19,636 nt of DNA from Rhodospirillales bacterium (GTDB taxonomy: Bacteria; Pseudomonadota; Gammaproteobacteria; Steroidobacterales; Rariloculaceae). Position numbers and translations under genes: made by a program. Of the stretch, positions 1 through 7,710 are shown piece by piece; the first letter of the stretch is position 1, and each line of letters starts with the position of its first letter. The DNA lies in contig JAHEEO010000021.1 of NCBI GenBank assembly GCA_024640665.1, positions 1 to 19,636 on the forward strand, read 5' to 3'. The notes beneath the pieces are model-generated. The model saw nothing but the letters and a program-made list of their open reading frames with translations, did no database searches and had not been told where the DNA came from.

Positions 1-1
1 T

Positions 2-1480
2 AAGTTCAGCTCCGAAACCGACACTGAATGCGTAGCGCATCTCGTGCATGAGCATTTAAAGGCTGGGAACGATCTGCTCGAAGCTGTGCGACTGTCGGTA
101 AAACGCCTGACAGGCGCATATGCATTGTTGGTATTCGATACACAAGATCCAGAGCGAATTATCGTCAGCCGTATCGCCAGCCCGCTTGTTATCGGCTTGG
201 GTATCGGTGAAAACTTTGTTGCCAGTGGTGTTACTGCGTTGCTGCCGGTCACACAGCGTTTTATCTATCTTGAACAAGGCGATCTCGCAGAGGTCACAAG
301 AGAGTCGGTCGCTATCACCGATGCATCCGGGCAGACAGTCCAAAGAGATATTCACGAAACAGAACACAGCATCGAGGCGGCAGAAAAGGGCCCTTATCGC
401 CATTACATGCTGAAGGAAATATACGATCAACCGACAGCACTAGCAGACACGCTTTATGGCCGAATTGCCGACAATAAAGTCGTACCTGACTCCCTCGGGC
501 CCCGAGCGGCAGATCTGCTGAGTCGCGTCAAAAACTTGCATATTGTCGCTTGCGGGACCAGTTATCACGCCGGTGCAGTGGGTAGATATTGGTTGGAATC
601 CCTCGCTGGCATTCCGTGCCAGGTCGAAATAGCCAGTGAATATCGCTATCGCAAAGTTGTTGTCCCGCCCGACACATTGTTCGTTACTTTGTCTCAGTCC
701 GGAGAGACAGCGGACACGCTCGAGGCGCTGAGAATGGCCAAGCAAGCGGGTTATATCGGCTCCCTGACCATATGCAACAGCGCGCACAGTTCAATGGTAC
801 GGGAATCTGATCTCGTCATGATGACGCAGGCTGGCCCGGAAATCGGTGTAGCCAGTACCAAAGCGTTTACTACCCAATTGCTTTCCATGCTGCTTGTGAC
901 TTTGATGCTGGCGCGCTTTCGCGGCATGAGTGCGACCCAAGAAACGGAATTTGTGCGGTACCTATTACATTGCGTCACAGCCGTAGAAAAAACTCTGGCT
1001 ATGAATGACTCGTTAAAGCTCCTAGCGGAAGATTTCGCAGATAAGCACCATGCACTATTTCTTGGCCGCGGACCGATGTGGCCGGTGGCTATGGAGGGTG
1101 CGCTGAAGCTCAAAGAAATATCCTACATTCATGCCGAAGCATACGCGGCTGGCGAACTGAAGCACGGACCACTCGCGCTCATTGACGAGGAAATGCCAGT
1201 GATCGTTGTTGCACCCAACAATGAGCTACTGGACAAGCTGAAGTCTAATATGCAGGTCGTACGCGCGCGTGGTGGACAACTCTATGTATTCGCCGATGCA
1301 CAAGCACGAATGGATTCTGAAGAAGGCATGACTGTCATTCCCATGCCGCATGCTGACAGGCTCATAGCACCAATTGTATATACGGTACCGCTGCAGCTGT
1401 TGGCTTATCACGTAGCTGTGCTCAAAGGTACCGACGTCGACCAACCCAGAAACCTGGCAAAGTCCGTCACTGTCGAGTAG
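2..1480 (+). CDS. glmS: Glutamine--fructose-6-phosphate aminotransferase (isomerizing), 5'-truncated by window edge
   Basis: GlmS makes glucosamine-6-phosphate from fructose-6-phosphate and glutamine, the entry step to UDP-GlcNAc for peptidoglycan and LPS; it is cytosolic. The reading frame is open from base 2 and starts at the SETDTE motif, which lies near residue 120 of the roughly 609-residue E. coli enzyme. About 117 N-terminal residues, including the catalytic cysteine of the glutaminase domain, therefore lie outside the window. What remains (492 residues) holds the end of the glutaminase domain, then two SIS sugar-isomerase domains. Visible hallmarks are CGTSYHAG, SQSGETADTL, GVASTKAFTTQL, EGALKLKEISYIHAEAYAAG and the C-terminal QPRNLAKSVTVE, which matches E. 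coli GlmS. No frameshift is seen. It lies directly upstream of the pilus cluster on the same strand, 194 bp before mshI. Identification is very secure; only the 5' end is missing. Confidence 0.98.
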   Translation, partial: KFSSETDTECVAHLVHEHLKAGNDLLEAVRLSVKRLTGAYALLVFDTQDPERIIVSRIASPLVIGLGIGENFVASGVTALLPVTQRFIYLEQGDLAEVTRESVAITDASGQTVQRDIHETEHSIEAAEKGPYRHYMLKEIYDQPTALADTLYGRIADNKVVPDSLGPRAADLLSRVKNLHIVACGTSYHAGAVGRYWLESLAGIPCQVEIASEYRYRKVVVPPDTLFVTLSQSGETADTLEALRMAKQAGYIGSLTICNSAHSSMVRESDLVMMTQAGPEIGVASTKAFTTQLLSMLLVTLMLARFRGMSATQETEFVRYLLHCVTAVEKTLAMNDSLKLLAEDFADKHHALFLGRGPMWPVAMEGALKLKEISYIHAEAYAAGELKHGPLALIDEEMPVIVVAPNNELLDKLKSNMQVVRARGGQLYVFADAQARMDSEEGMTVIPMPHADRLIAPIVYTVPLQLLAYHVAVLKGTDVDQPRNLAKSVTVE

Positions 1481-1546
1481 CGCCAAGCCCTAAAGTCACA
1501 GAAACCCATACCGATCACCGGGGCTGAATTTTCTACTCCTAATTTG

Positions 1547-1579
1547 ACGCAGCCGAAACTGTGACGGCGTTCTCCTTTT
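1547..1579 (+). terminator. Possible weak intrinsic terminator after glmS
   Basis: ACG-(CAG bulge)-CCG at 1547-1555 can pair with CGGCGT at 1565-1570 across a 9-nt loop, and TCTCCTTTT follows at 1571-1579. The stem is only 6 bp with a 3-nt bulge, and the tail is interrupted by C residues, so it would be leaky at best. It is the only terminator-like structure between glmS and mshI. Confidence 0.28.
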
Positions 1580-1661
1580 ATGCGTCTAAATATTCGAGAG
1601 CGTGAATTGAGCACAGCTTCGCACGCCCAACTCGTGGATTATGACCAATCCGGGTGGAAAC

Positions 1662-1667
1662 GAAGGA
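1662..1667 (+). promoter_or_regulatory. Ribosome binding site deciding the mshI start
   Basis: GAAGGA lies 7 nt upstream of the ATG at 1675. It lies inside the coding region of the alternative GTG start at 1654, which has no such site. This favours 1675 as the true start. Confidence 0.7.
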
Positions 1668-1674
1668 TTCCCCA

Positions 1675-2604
1675 ATGTTGTCTCGTTTTTTCGGTAGCAA
1701 AGGCGGTAACGGTCAAACCGGTATACACCGCACTACCGAAGGGCTCGCTGTAGCCCAAATCGTTGCTGGAAAACTTGGTGCTCATCCCACTCTGGTGCAC
1801 TGTGCGTACCACGAAGCTGACGCCGATGACGACGCGGCCCTCCATCGAGCCTTTCGCAGTCTACCGAACCGGAAGCTTTCTACCGTCAGCGTCCTGCCGC
1901 CGAGTGCGTACAACATGCTTTTGGTTGAAGCACCCGATGTGGCAGAGGACGAGCTTCGCGCGGCGGTGCGCTGGCGCATTAAAGATCTTATCGACTTTCA
2001 TATCGACGATGCCGTCATCGATGTCTTTCAAATGCCCAAGCAGGGTCGCGGCGGGCCTAACCAAATGATGTATGCGGTCGCCGCCAGAACAGAAGGTGTG
2101 CGATCTGAAGTTCAGCACATCTCCGACGCCGGTCTCAGCTTGGATGTAATCGACATACTGGAGCTCAGTATGCGCAACATTGCAACTTTGCTCGAGGAAG
2201 ACGCTCGCGGTGTCGCGCTGCTCTATCTCGGTACTCGCATTGGCGTGCTATTGCTGGTCCGCCAAGGCGTGCTTTATCTAGCACGGCGAATAGAAACAGG
2301 CACCGAGAAGCTGTCCGATTCCGCACACTCGCGTACTGAGTTAGTCGAGAGCCTCGCGCTCGAAACACGTCGCTCGCTGGACTATTTTGAAAGCCACTAT
2401 GAGCAGAATTCGATCCCCGTCGTATATACATCCGGCTTGGAATCATGGGATATAGATCAGCTGACTCAAGACCTTGGCGTGTCGGTGCGCAACCTCGAAA
2501 TCGCAGCATTGTTCGAAACCGATATTGAACTGAGCGAGTTCGATCAACGTATGTGTTTGCCCGCCATTGGCGCTGCGCTGCGCAACGATTCGGTGACACT
2601 ATGA
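1675..2604 (+). CDS. mshI: MSHA pilus biogenesis protein MshI (PilM-like)
   Basis: This 309-residue cytosolic protein has no membrane segment and belongs to the MshI/PilM group, actin-like proteins that sit under the inner membrane and bind the PilN N-terminus in the pilus alignment complex. Recognisable MshI-family stretches are SVLPPSAYNMLLVEAPDV followed by ELRAAVRWRIKDLIDFHIDD (roughly residues 75-120), then YAVAARTEGV and DVIDILELSMRN. The ATG at 1675 is preferred over GTG 1654 because GAAGGA precedes it at 7 nt. It opens the run of pilus assembly genes, and its stop overlaps the next start (ATGA at 2601-2604). In some MSHA clusters MshI also covers the PilN part; here the two functions are separate genes. 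The family call is firm; ATP binding was not verified. Confidence 0.87.
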   Translation: MLSRFFGSKGGNGQTGIHRTTEGLAVAQIVAGKLGAHPTLVHCAYHEADADDDAALHRAFRSLPNRKLSTVSVLPPSAYNMLLVEAPDVAEDELRAAVRWRIKDLIDFHIDDAVIDVFQMPKQGRGGPNQMMYAVAARTEGVRSEVQHISDAGLSLDVIDILELSMRNIATLLEEDARGVALLYLGTRIGVLLLVRQGVLYLARRIETGTEKLSDSAHSRTELVESLALETRRSLDYFESHYEQNSIPVVYTSGLESWDIDQLTQDLGVSVRNLEIAALFETDIELSEFDQRMCLPAIGAALRNDSVTL

Positions 2605-3239
2605 GCAGCAGCAAGATCTACCAGCAGGTCAATCTATTCCACCCGATATTCCGTAAGCAGAGGCAAGTCTTCTCTGCAACGATGCTGGCGCAATCGTCCG
2701 GGGTAGTTGCTGTTGCGCTGATCACCATCTATGTGTTCGGTTTGTTTCAGGTCCGCGCGCTGGAGGCGGAGGTCGTGAGCCTCGAAGGCAGCGAGAGAAA
2801 CAAGGCCATTCAACTTGCCGGAATCGATACGACGTCAGGTGCCAATCGTCGCAGTGGTATAGAAGCAGAACTAGAACAATTAGCAGCGACATTGGCAGAT
2901 CAACAGCGGCTGATTGATGTCCTCGCAGAGCAGCCGCTAGGCAGCCAGCAGGGGTTCAGTCACTTCTTGGCCGCGCTTGCGCGCAGCACGAGCGATGGTC
3001 TGTGGCTCCAGGAAATATCCATTGATGGTGTACGCGGGACAATCAATTTAGACGGTTACAGCTTCAATGCTGAGCGTGTACCGGCATATCTAATGACACT
3101 GGGTGAACAAGAGGCCTTAGCGGGTCAACGCTTTGATGAGTTTTGGGTTGAACGTGCGGAAACGGATGGCGTCAAGTTTCGCGTATCCAGCCGCGTCAAG
3201 GAATCCAACGCAGACGGAATGCGAGTCGTCAACAGATGA
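2601..3239 (+). CDS. PilN-like MSHA biogenesis protein (second MshI-type gene)
   Basis: This is a 212-residue bitopic inner-membrane protein. A short cytosolic N-terminus carries QQVNLFHP (residues 8-15), resembling the INLLP motif with which PilN docks onto PilM. A hydrophobic segment follows at about residues 28-49, then a periplasmic part with a predicted coiled coil (about 50-115, rich in E, A, L and Q) and a small alpha/beta domain. In known type IV pili, PilN and PilO form the periplasmic alignment ring that links the platform to the secretin. The upstream ATG at 2553 is rejected because it would run about 50 bases into mshI, while 2601 gives an ATGA overlap. The downstream start of mshJ overlaps its stop in the same way. 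Sequence similarity in this family is low, so the call rests on topology, the N-terminal motif and gene order. Confidence 0.8.
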   Translation: MSSSKIYQQVNLFHPIFRKQRQVFSATMLAQSSGVVAVALITIYVFGLFQVRALEAEVVSLEGSERNKAIQLAGIDTTSGANRRSGIEAELEQLAATLADQQRLIDVLAEQPLGSQQGFSHFLAALARSTSDGLWLQEISIDGVRGTINLDGYSFNAERVPAYLMTLGEQEALAGQRFDEFWVERAETDGVKFRVSSRVKESNADGMRVVNR

Positions 3240-3910
3240 ACTTAGCCGTGCACAGCAAGCATTTACTCGAAACCATCGATGCGCTGAGTTTACGCGAGCG
3301 CCTATTTGTGTTTGCGGCAGTATTGATGGTGATGGGCGGAGTGTGGGAAGCCACATTGGCCGGTCCTCTGGCAGCTCGTAAAGACATCGCCCGAAACCAA
3401 ATCGCCGCTGCGGCTGAAAGGCTGGCCCAGCTCGACGAAACAATAGTAATAACTGCTAGCGGTATGGATGGCGGACTTACCAATGAGCAAGTCGACCGCG
3501 TTCAGGCGTTGCGTCAACAAGTGACAGCACAGGACGAGACGGTTCGAGTCTTTACAACTGATCTCATCGATCCTGGCCAGATGCGTTTCGTAATAGAAGA
3601 TCTCATCCAACAGCACGCAGGTTTAGAACTCGTGCGCGCCAGCAATATACCGGTCGAATCGCTCATCGATGACAAGGCGGACGATGCTGCATCACGAACG
3701 GCGCCGGGCAGTGAATTATATCGACATGGACTTGCCATAGAGCTGGAGGGCAATTACTTGTCATTGTTGAAATACCTCAATGCAATTGAGCGTTTGCCGT
3801 GGCGAATCTATTGGGGCCGACTAGATCTCAAGACGCTCGACTATCCAACCATCCAGATCCTCATTGAGCTGCACACGCTGAGTTTAGATGCGGAGTGGAT
3901 TGGTGTTTAG
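3236..3910 (+). CDS. mshJ: MSHA biogenesis protein MshJ (PilO-like)
   Basis: This 224-residue bitopic inner-membrane protein has a short cytosolic head (about residues 1-22, ending SLRER), one membrane segment at about 23-37, a coiled-coil stretch rich in A, Q and E (about 45-105) and a C-terminal periplasmic domain. The layout matches PilO/GspM, the partner of PilN in the alignment complex. The C-terminal LEGNYLSLLKYLNAIERLPW is typical of PilO/MshJ, where this region forms the ferredoxin-like fold. Its start overlaps the PilN-like stop (ATGA at 3236-3239), and its end overlaps the most upstream possible mshK start, implying translational coupling. There is no strong Shine-Dalgarno sequence, as expected for a coupled start. 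Confidence 0.85.
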   Translation: MNLAVHSKHLLETIDALSLRERLFVFAAVLMVMGGVWEATLAGPLAARKDIARNQIAAAAERLAQLDETIVITASGMDGGLTNEQVDRVQALRQQVTAQDETVRVFTTDLIDPGQMRFVIEDLIQQHAGLELVRASNIPVESLIDDKADDAASRTAPGSELYRHGLAIELEGNYLSLLKYLNAIERLPWRIYWGRLDLKTLDYPTIQILIELHTLSLDAEWIGV

Positions 3911-4253
3911 GCAGATGGTATTGGCCTTGTATTGCTTGGGAATTGCAATCCCAGCCTTGCGAGCACAGCAAGAACTTTTGAGCGATCCCATGCAACCGCA
4001 GCAACGGCTCGGTGCAGCCGTCGCAGAGAAGATTGCCCGTCCGGTTCAACTCGACGGCGTCATTGTATCGGCGACGCGCCGTATCGCTGTTATCAGTGGT
4101 GAGTTTCGCCGCGAAGGTGATTGGGTTGGTGGAATGCAGATTGAACGCATCGAACGTCAATCAGTTGTCTTCCGACGCGGCAAAGAAGCCATTGTCATAT
4201 TTGTGAATTCGGGCACTGATGCCGCGATGAATACTGGAGAACTCGAAGAATGA
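3888..4253 (+). CDS. mshK: MSHA biogenesis protein MshK (PilP-like)
   Basis: This small exported protein is up to 121 residues long. A hydrophobic signal-like segment near the N-terminus (LALYCLGIAIPALRA, then QQ) is followed by SDPMQPQQ and a compact beta-rich domain (LDGVIVSATRRIAVISGEF, GDWVGGMQIERIERQSVVF), the pattern of PilP/GspC HR domains that join the alignment complex to the secretin. The start is uncertain: ATG 3888 overlaps mshJ but has a poor ribosome site; GTG 3903 has GGAG (3892-3895) at 7 nt; ATG 3915 would give the shortest signal peptide. I report the longest form, though GTG 3903 looks best supported. The stop overlaps the mshL start (ATGA at 4250-4253), which fits with MshK working directly beside MshL. 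Confidence 0.8.
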   Translation: MRSGLVFRQMVLALYCLGIAIPALRAQQELLSDPMQPQQRLGAAVAEKIARPVQLDGVIVSATRRIAVISGEFRREGDWVGGMQIERIERQSVVFRRGKEAIVIFVNSGTDAAMNTGELEE

Positions 4254-5929
4254 CTGTTCCACGGAAACCAGTCTGGTACCAAAGCGCAATTAGCTTGCTG
4301 GCGTCTGCCGGTCTATTGACCGCATGCACAAGCCACCAGGGTGTTCTGACCCAGGACGCCATCGACACGGCAGTTGCCGAGGCCGTCAATCCTGTCGTTG
4401 CCGAGGAGTACGCAATTCGCGCGCCAACACCGGCGCCCTTACCGGCAGAAACTGAGGAGCGCTTCGATGTGAGCGTTTCCAATGCCGATGCACGAACTTT
4501 CTTTTTGAGTCTGGTTGAGGGCACCGCAGACAATCTTGTTGTGCACCCGGAGGTTGCGGGGCGCCTATCGCTGGCGCTAAAACAAGTGACACTGATCGAA
4601 GTGCTGGATACGGTTCGCGATGTCTATGGTTACGATTATCGGCATAACGGGGCAGGCATCATTATTCTGCCCGCGACACTGCAAAGCCGTGTCTATGAAA
4701 TCGACTACCTGAATCTCTCCAGATCCGGCCAGTCGAGAACTCGAGTCAGTTCAGGCCAAGTGAGCCAAGTTGCAACAAGTGATAACAGCTCAGGTGGCGC
4801 AGAAGGCAGTACTGCCAGTAGCAGCGACAGTCGTCGCGGTGAGACAGCGGGCTCAGTAATCAATACCGTCAGCGCGACGGATTTCTGGTCTGATCTCGGT
4901 ACGACGCTGCAACAGATACTCGGCACAGGTGACGGCCGCCAGGTAGTCGTCAATGCTCAATCCGGTGTTGTCTTCGCCCGCGGCATGCCAGATGAACTGC
5001 GCGCCGTTGGAGATTATCTGCATCGCATCCACGATGCCGCGCAGCGGCAGGTTGTGCTTGAAGCAAAAATCATCGAAGTAACGCTCGATGAAGGGTTCCA
5101 GGCCGGGATAAATTGGGCAGCCGTACAAGCAAACTCCAATGGCGACACTTTTACCGGCGGACAACTTTCCGGCGGCAGCGCATTAGATTCCCCTCCACCA
5201 CAAGGTGGCGAAAGCATCTTGCTGTCGCCCGGTAACGCCGTTGAAGGCCTGATCGGCGAAACAATTGGCGGCGCATTCACGATGGCTTTCGATGTGGGTG
5301 ACTTCAACGCATTCGTTGAATTGTTGGAAACACAGGGCGATACACGAGTCTTATCAAGCCCACGGGTGGCCACACTCAATAATCAAAAAGCTGTGATAAA
5401 AGCCGGTACGGATGAGTTCTTTGTTACGGACATTAGCAGCAATACCGTAACGGGCACTGCAGCAACGACCAGTCGCGATGTAACTCTGACGCCGTTCTTC
5501 TCCGGAATCGCACTGGATGTAACTCCACAAATCAGCGCCAACGGCGAAGTGATTCTGCACATCCACCCGACCGTTAGTGAAGTCTCCGATCAAACGAAAG
5601 TACTAACCGTTTCTGGCGAAACCGATCAATTGCCGCTCGCGTTTAGCGAGATTCGTGAGTCCGACAGCATCGTCAAAGCACGGAGCGGTCAGATAATCGC
5701 CATTGGGGGATTGATGAGAAACAGTACACAGCGCTCCGATTTTGGCATACCGGTATTGGGCAGCATTCCAGGGTTGCGACGCGTGTTTGGCAGTACGCGA
5801 GAAGTCGAATCAAAAACCGAGCTGATCATTCTTCTGCGACCCATCGTCGTTGATGATGACACTGATTGGTCCAGCATCATCAGGCCTGCAGCCGATCGAA
5901 TCACTGCGTTGGGAGAGCGGCGGAATTAG
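4250..5929 (+). CDS. mshL: MSHA outer-membrane secretin MshL
   Basis: This 559-residue lipoprotein secretin forms the gated outer-membrane channel through which the pilus leaves the cell. The N-terminus has a lipoprotein signal with lipobox LTAC and lipidated Cys26. A periplasmic secretin/TonB N-terminal (STN) domain follows (about residues 65-140, FDVSVSNADARTFFLSLVEG), then a Ser/Gly-rich linker (about 160-200), an N1-type ring domain (VVVNAQSGVVFARG to VVLEAKIIEVTLDEGFQAG) and the secretin beta-barrel region. The barrel ends with the conserved GIPVLGSIPGLRRVFGS and ELIILLRPIVV. Length and order fit MshL. The gene starts inside the mshK stop and ends 17 bp before mshE. In most MSHA loci mshM and mshN separate mshL from mshE; here they do not. 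Confidence 0.95.
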   Translation: MTVPRKPVWYQSAISLLASAGLLTACTSHQGVLTQDAIDTAVAEAVNPVVAEEYAIRAPTPAPLPAETEERFDVSVSNADARTFFLSLVEGTADNLVVHPEVAGRLSLALKQVTLIEVLDTVRDVYGYDYRHNGAGIIILPATLQSRVYEIDYLNLSRSGQSRTRVSSGQVSQVATSDNSSGGAEGSTASSSDSRRGETAGSVINTVSATDFWSDLGTTLQQILGTGDGRQVVVNAQSGVVFARGMPDELRAVGDYLHRIHDAAQRQVVLEAKIIEVTLDEGFQAGINWAAVQANSNGDTFTGGQLSGGSALDSPPPQGGESILLSPGNAVEGLIGETIGGAFTMAFDVGDFNAFVELLETQGDTRVLSSPRVATLNNQKAVIKAGTDEFFVTDISSNTVTGTAATTSRDVTLTPFFSGIALDVTPQISANGEVILHIHPTVSEVSDQTKVLTVSGETDQLPLAFSEIRESDSIVKARSGQIIAIGGLMRNSTQRSDFGIPVLGSIPGLRRVFGSTREVESKTELIILLRPIVVDDDTDWSSIIRPAADRITALGERRN

Positions 5930-5946
5930 CCGTCGGGCGATCGTAT

Positions 5947-7710
5947 ATGAGAAAGCGTGTAAGGCTTGGAGATCTGCTTCTAGAGAAGAAGCTCATTTCT
6001 CAGGAACAGCTTCTGGAAGCGCTTGGCGAACAGAAAACGACGGGCCGTAAACTCGGTCGGGCGCTAGTTGATATCGGCGCAGTGTCCGAAGTCGAACTGC
6101 ATCGTTGCCTAGCGGAATACTTGAATATTCCGTATGTCGAGCTTGCGCACATGAGTCTCGATTCGAAGATTGTCAGCCTCCTGCCTGAAGCACATGCACG
6201 GCGCTACCGGGCAATCGTCCTGAAGGAAGAACCTGCGGGGCTACTGGTAGGCATGGCCGACCCAACAGATCTTTTCATTTTCGATGAGTTGTCGCGCATT
6301 CTCGGCAAGTCGGTGCGTGCCGCACTAGTGCAGGAAAGTGCCTTGTTGCGGACGATCGATATCGTCTACCGTCGAACCGACGAAATTGTATCGCTTGCCG
6401 AAGAGCTGAATGAGGAATTAAGCCAGGCGGATGTCAACGTCGATGCATTGACCGTGGAGGAGGGTTCACCTGATGCGCCGGTGATTAAGCTCATTCAATC
6501 GATGTTTTACGACGCCGTGCGAGTGGCCGCGTCAGACATACATATCGAACCGGAAGAGCATCTATTGCGCATTCGTCTGCGTGTCGACGGCATGTTGCAG
6601 GAGCAGATCATTGACGGACGCCGCGCCGGCCAAGCGCTGGTAACTCGCCTCAAACTTATGTGCGGGCTGGATATTGCCGAGAAACGTAAGCCGCAAGATG
6701 GCCGCTTCAGTATCAAAGTAGATGACAAATCTCTCGATGTGCGCATGTCAACACTGCCAATCTATGGCGGCGAAGCAATTGTCTTGAGACTACTGGACCA
6801 AACGGCAAGCAGCATGAGCTTCGAAGAGTTGGGAATGCCCGAAGCCCTCATAAGCAGATTTCGGCGAATGATTGAGCAAACTGCCGGCCTAGTGCTGGTT
6901 ACAGGGCCAACCGGTAGCGGCAAGACTACGACGCTCTATTCAGCGCTCAACTACTTGAACTCACCGAAGACCAAGATCATAACGGCGGAAGACCCGATCG
7001 AGTATCGGCTCGAGCGCGTTAACCAGGTGCAAGTTAATCCCAGGATCGGGCTTGATTTCGCAGCTGTGCTCAGGACAGCTCTGCGACAAGACCCAGATGT
7101 CGTATTGGTGGGCGAAATGCGCGATCGTGAAACAGCCGAGATGGGTATACGAGCATCGATGACAGGGCACTTGGTGCTGTCCACATTGCATACGACGAGT
7201 GCGATGGCAACCGTACATCGACTGCGGGATATGGGTGCCGAGAGTTTTCTCATCGCCAGTGCGCTGACCGGTGTGCTGGCACAGCGATTGATCAGAAAGG
7301 TGTGCGATAGTTGTACCGAACCTGAGGCAGTCACCGTTAGACAAAGCGCGTGGCTGTCAGCATTCGCGAAGCACGTTGATCTAGAAACCAGCTTCGTCAA
7401 GGGGACTGGGTGCACGTATTGCAACATGACGGGTTATCGTGGGCGCATCGGCATATATGAACTGCTCGAAATCGATTCGGGCCTAGCCGATGCTCTGCGT
7501 CGTGACGATGGATCGCAGTTCACCCGGCTGGCCAAATTACAAAGTGAATTTGTTCCGCTTGCTCAGCACGCGCTGAAGTATGCCAAGGAAGGAGTGACTT
7601 CGATTGAAGAAGTTATTCGAGTAACAGCGGGTTTGGCAGAGCAAGAACGCGTTGACCCTTTGGTTAAAGACCTGCTTGACAGCAATCTTCGGCAGCAAGG
7701 CGCGGGCTAG
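5947..7710 (+). CDS. mshE: MSHA pilus extension ATPase MshE with tandem c-di-GMP-binding motifs
   Basis: MshE is a hexameric GspE/PilB-type cytosolic ATPase of 587 residues that powers pilus extension. Two tandem 24-residue MshEN motifs open the protein: residues 6-29 (RLG...L..Q) and 35-58 (KLG...L..Y), joined by 5 residues. This motif is established as a c-di-GMP binder in Vibrio cholerae MshE. The catalytic half shows the Asp box (SDIHIEPEE), Walker A GPTGSGKTT (320-328), Walker B around D382 to E390 (DPDVVLVGEMRD), His-box TLHTTSA, and a zinc-type tetracysteine C453-x2-C456 / C489-x2-C492. The ATG at 5947 is chosen because a longer reading would extend back into mshL and the motif starts at residue 6. 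Its ribosome site is weak (GGGCGA about 7 nt upstream). The stop overlaps the mshG start. Confidence 0.95.
   Translation: MRKRVRLGDLLLEKKLISQEQLLEALGEQKTTGRKLGRALVDIGAVSEVELHRCLAEYLNIPYVELAHMSLDSKIVSLLPEAHARRYRAIVLKEEPAGLLVGMADPTDLFIFDELSRILGKSVRAALVQESALLRTIDIVYRRTDEIVSLAEELNEELSQADVNVDALTVEEGSPDAPVIKLIQSMFYDAVRVAASDIHIEPEEHLLRIRLRVDGMLQEQIIDGRRAGQALVTRLKLMCGLDIAEKRKPQDGRFSIKVDDKSLDVRMSTLPIYGGEAIVLRLLDQTASSMSFEELGMPEALISRFRRMIEQTAGLVLVTGPTGSGKTTTLYSALNYLNSPKTKIITAEDPIEYRLERVNQVQVNPRIGLDFAAVLRTALRQDPDVVLVGEMRDRETAEMGIRASMTGHLVLSTLHTTSAMATVHRLRDMGAESFLIASALTGVLAQRLIRKVCDSCTEPEAVTVRQSAWLSAFAKHVDLETSFVKGTGCTYCNMTGYRGRIGIYELLEIDSGLADALRRDDGSQFTRLAKLQSEFVPLAQHALKYAKEGVTSIEEVIRVTAGLAEQERVDPLVKDLLDSNLRQQGAG

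Larger units (their letters stand above)
1481..1674 (+). other. Intergenic region between glmS and the msh cluster
   Basis: This 194-bp gap has no credible gene. It holds a bulged stem-loop followed by a T-rich stretch (listed separately), a distant inverted repeat GTCACAG (1495-1501) / CTGTGAC (1559-1565), and AT-rich bases around 1585-1593. It must contain any promoter dedicated to the msh genes, but I could not find a -35/-10 pair with acceptable spacing. Readthrough from glmS is an alternative. Confidence 0.5.

Noticed and set aside
5866..5946. 27-residue extension of MshE upstream of 5947
   Set aside because: It overlaps the end of mshL, and the c-di-GMP motif begins at residue 6 from ATG 5947, as expected for the family.
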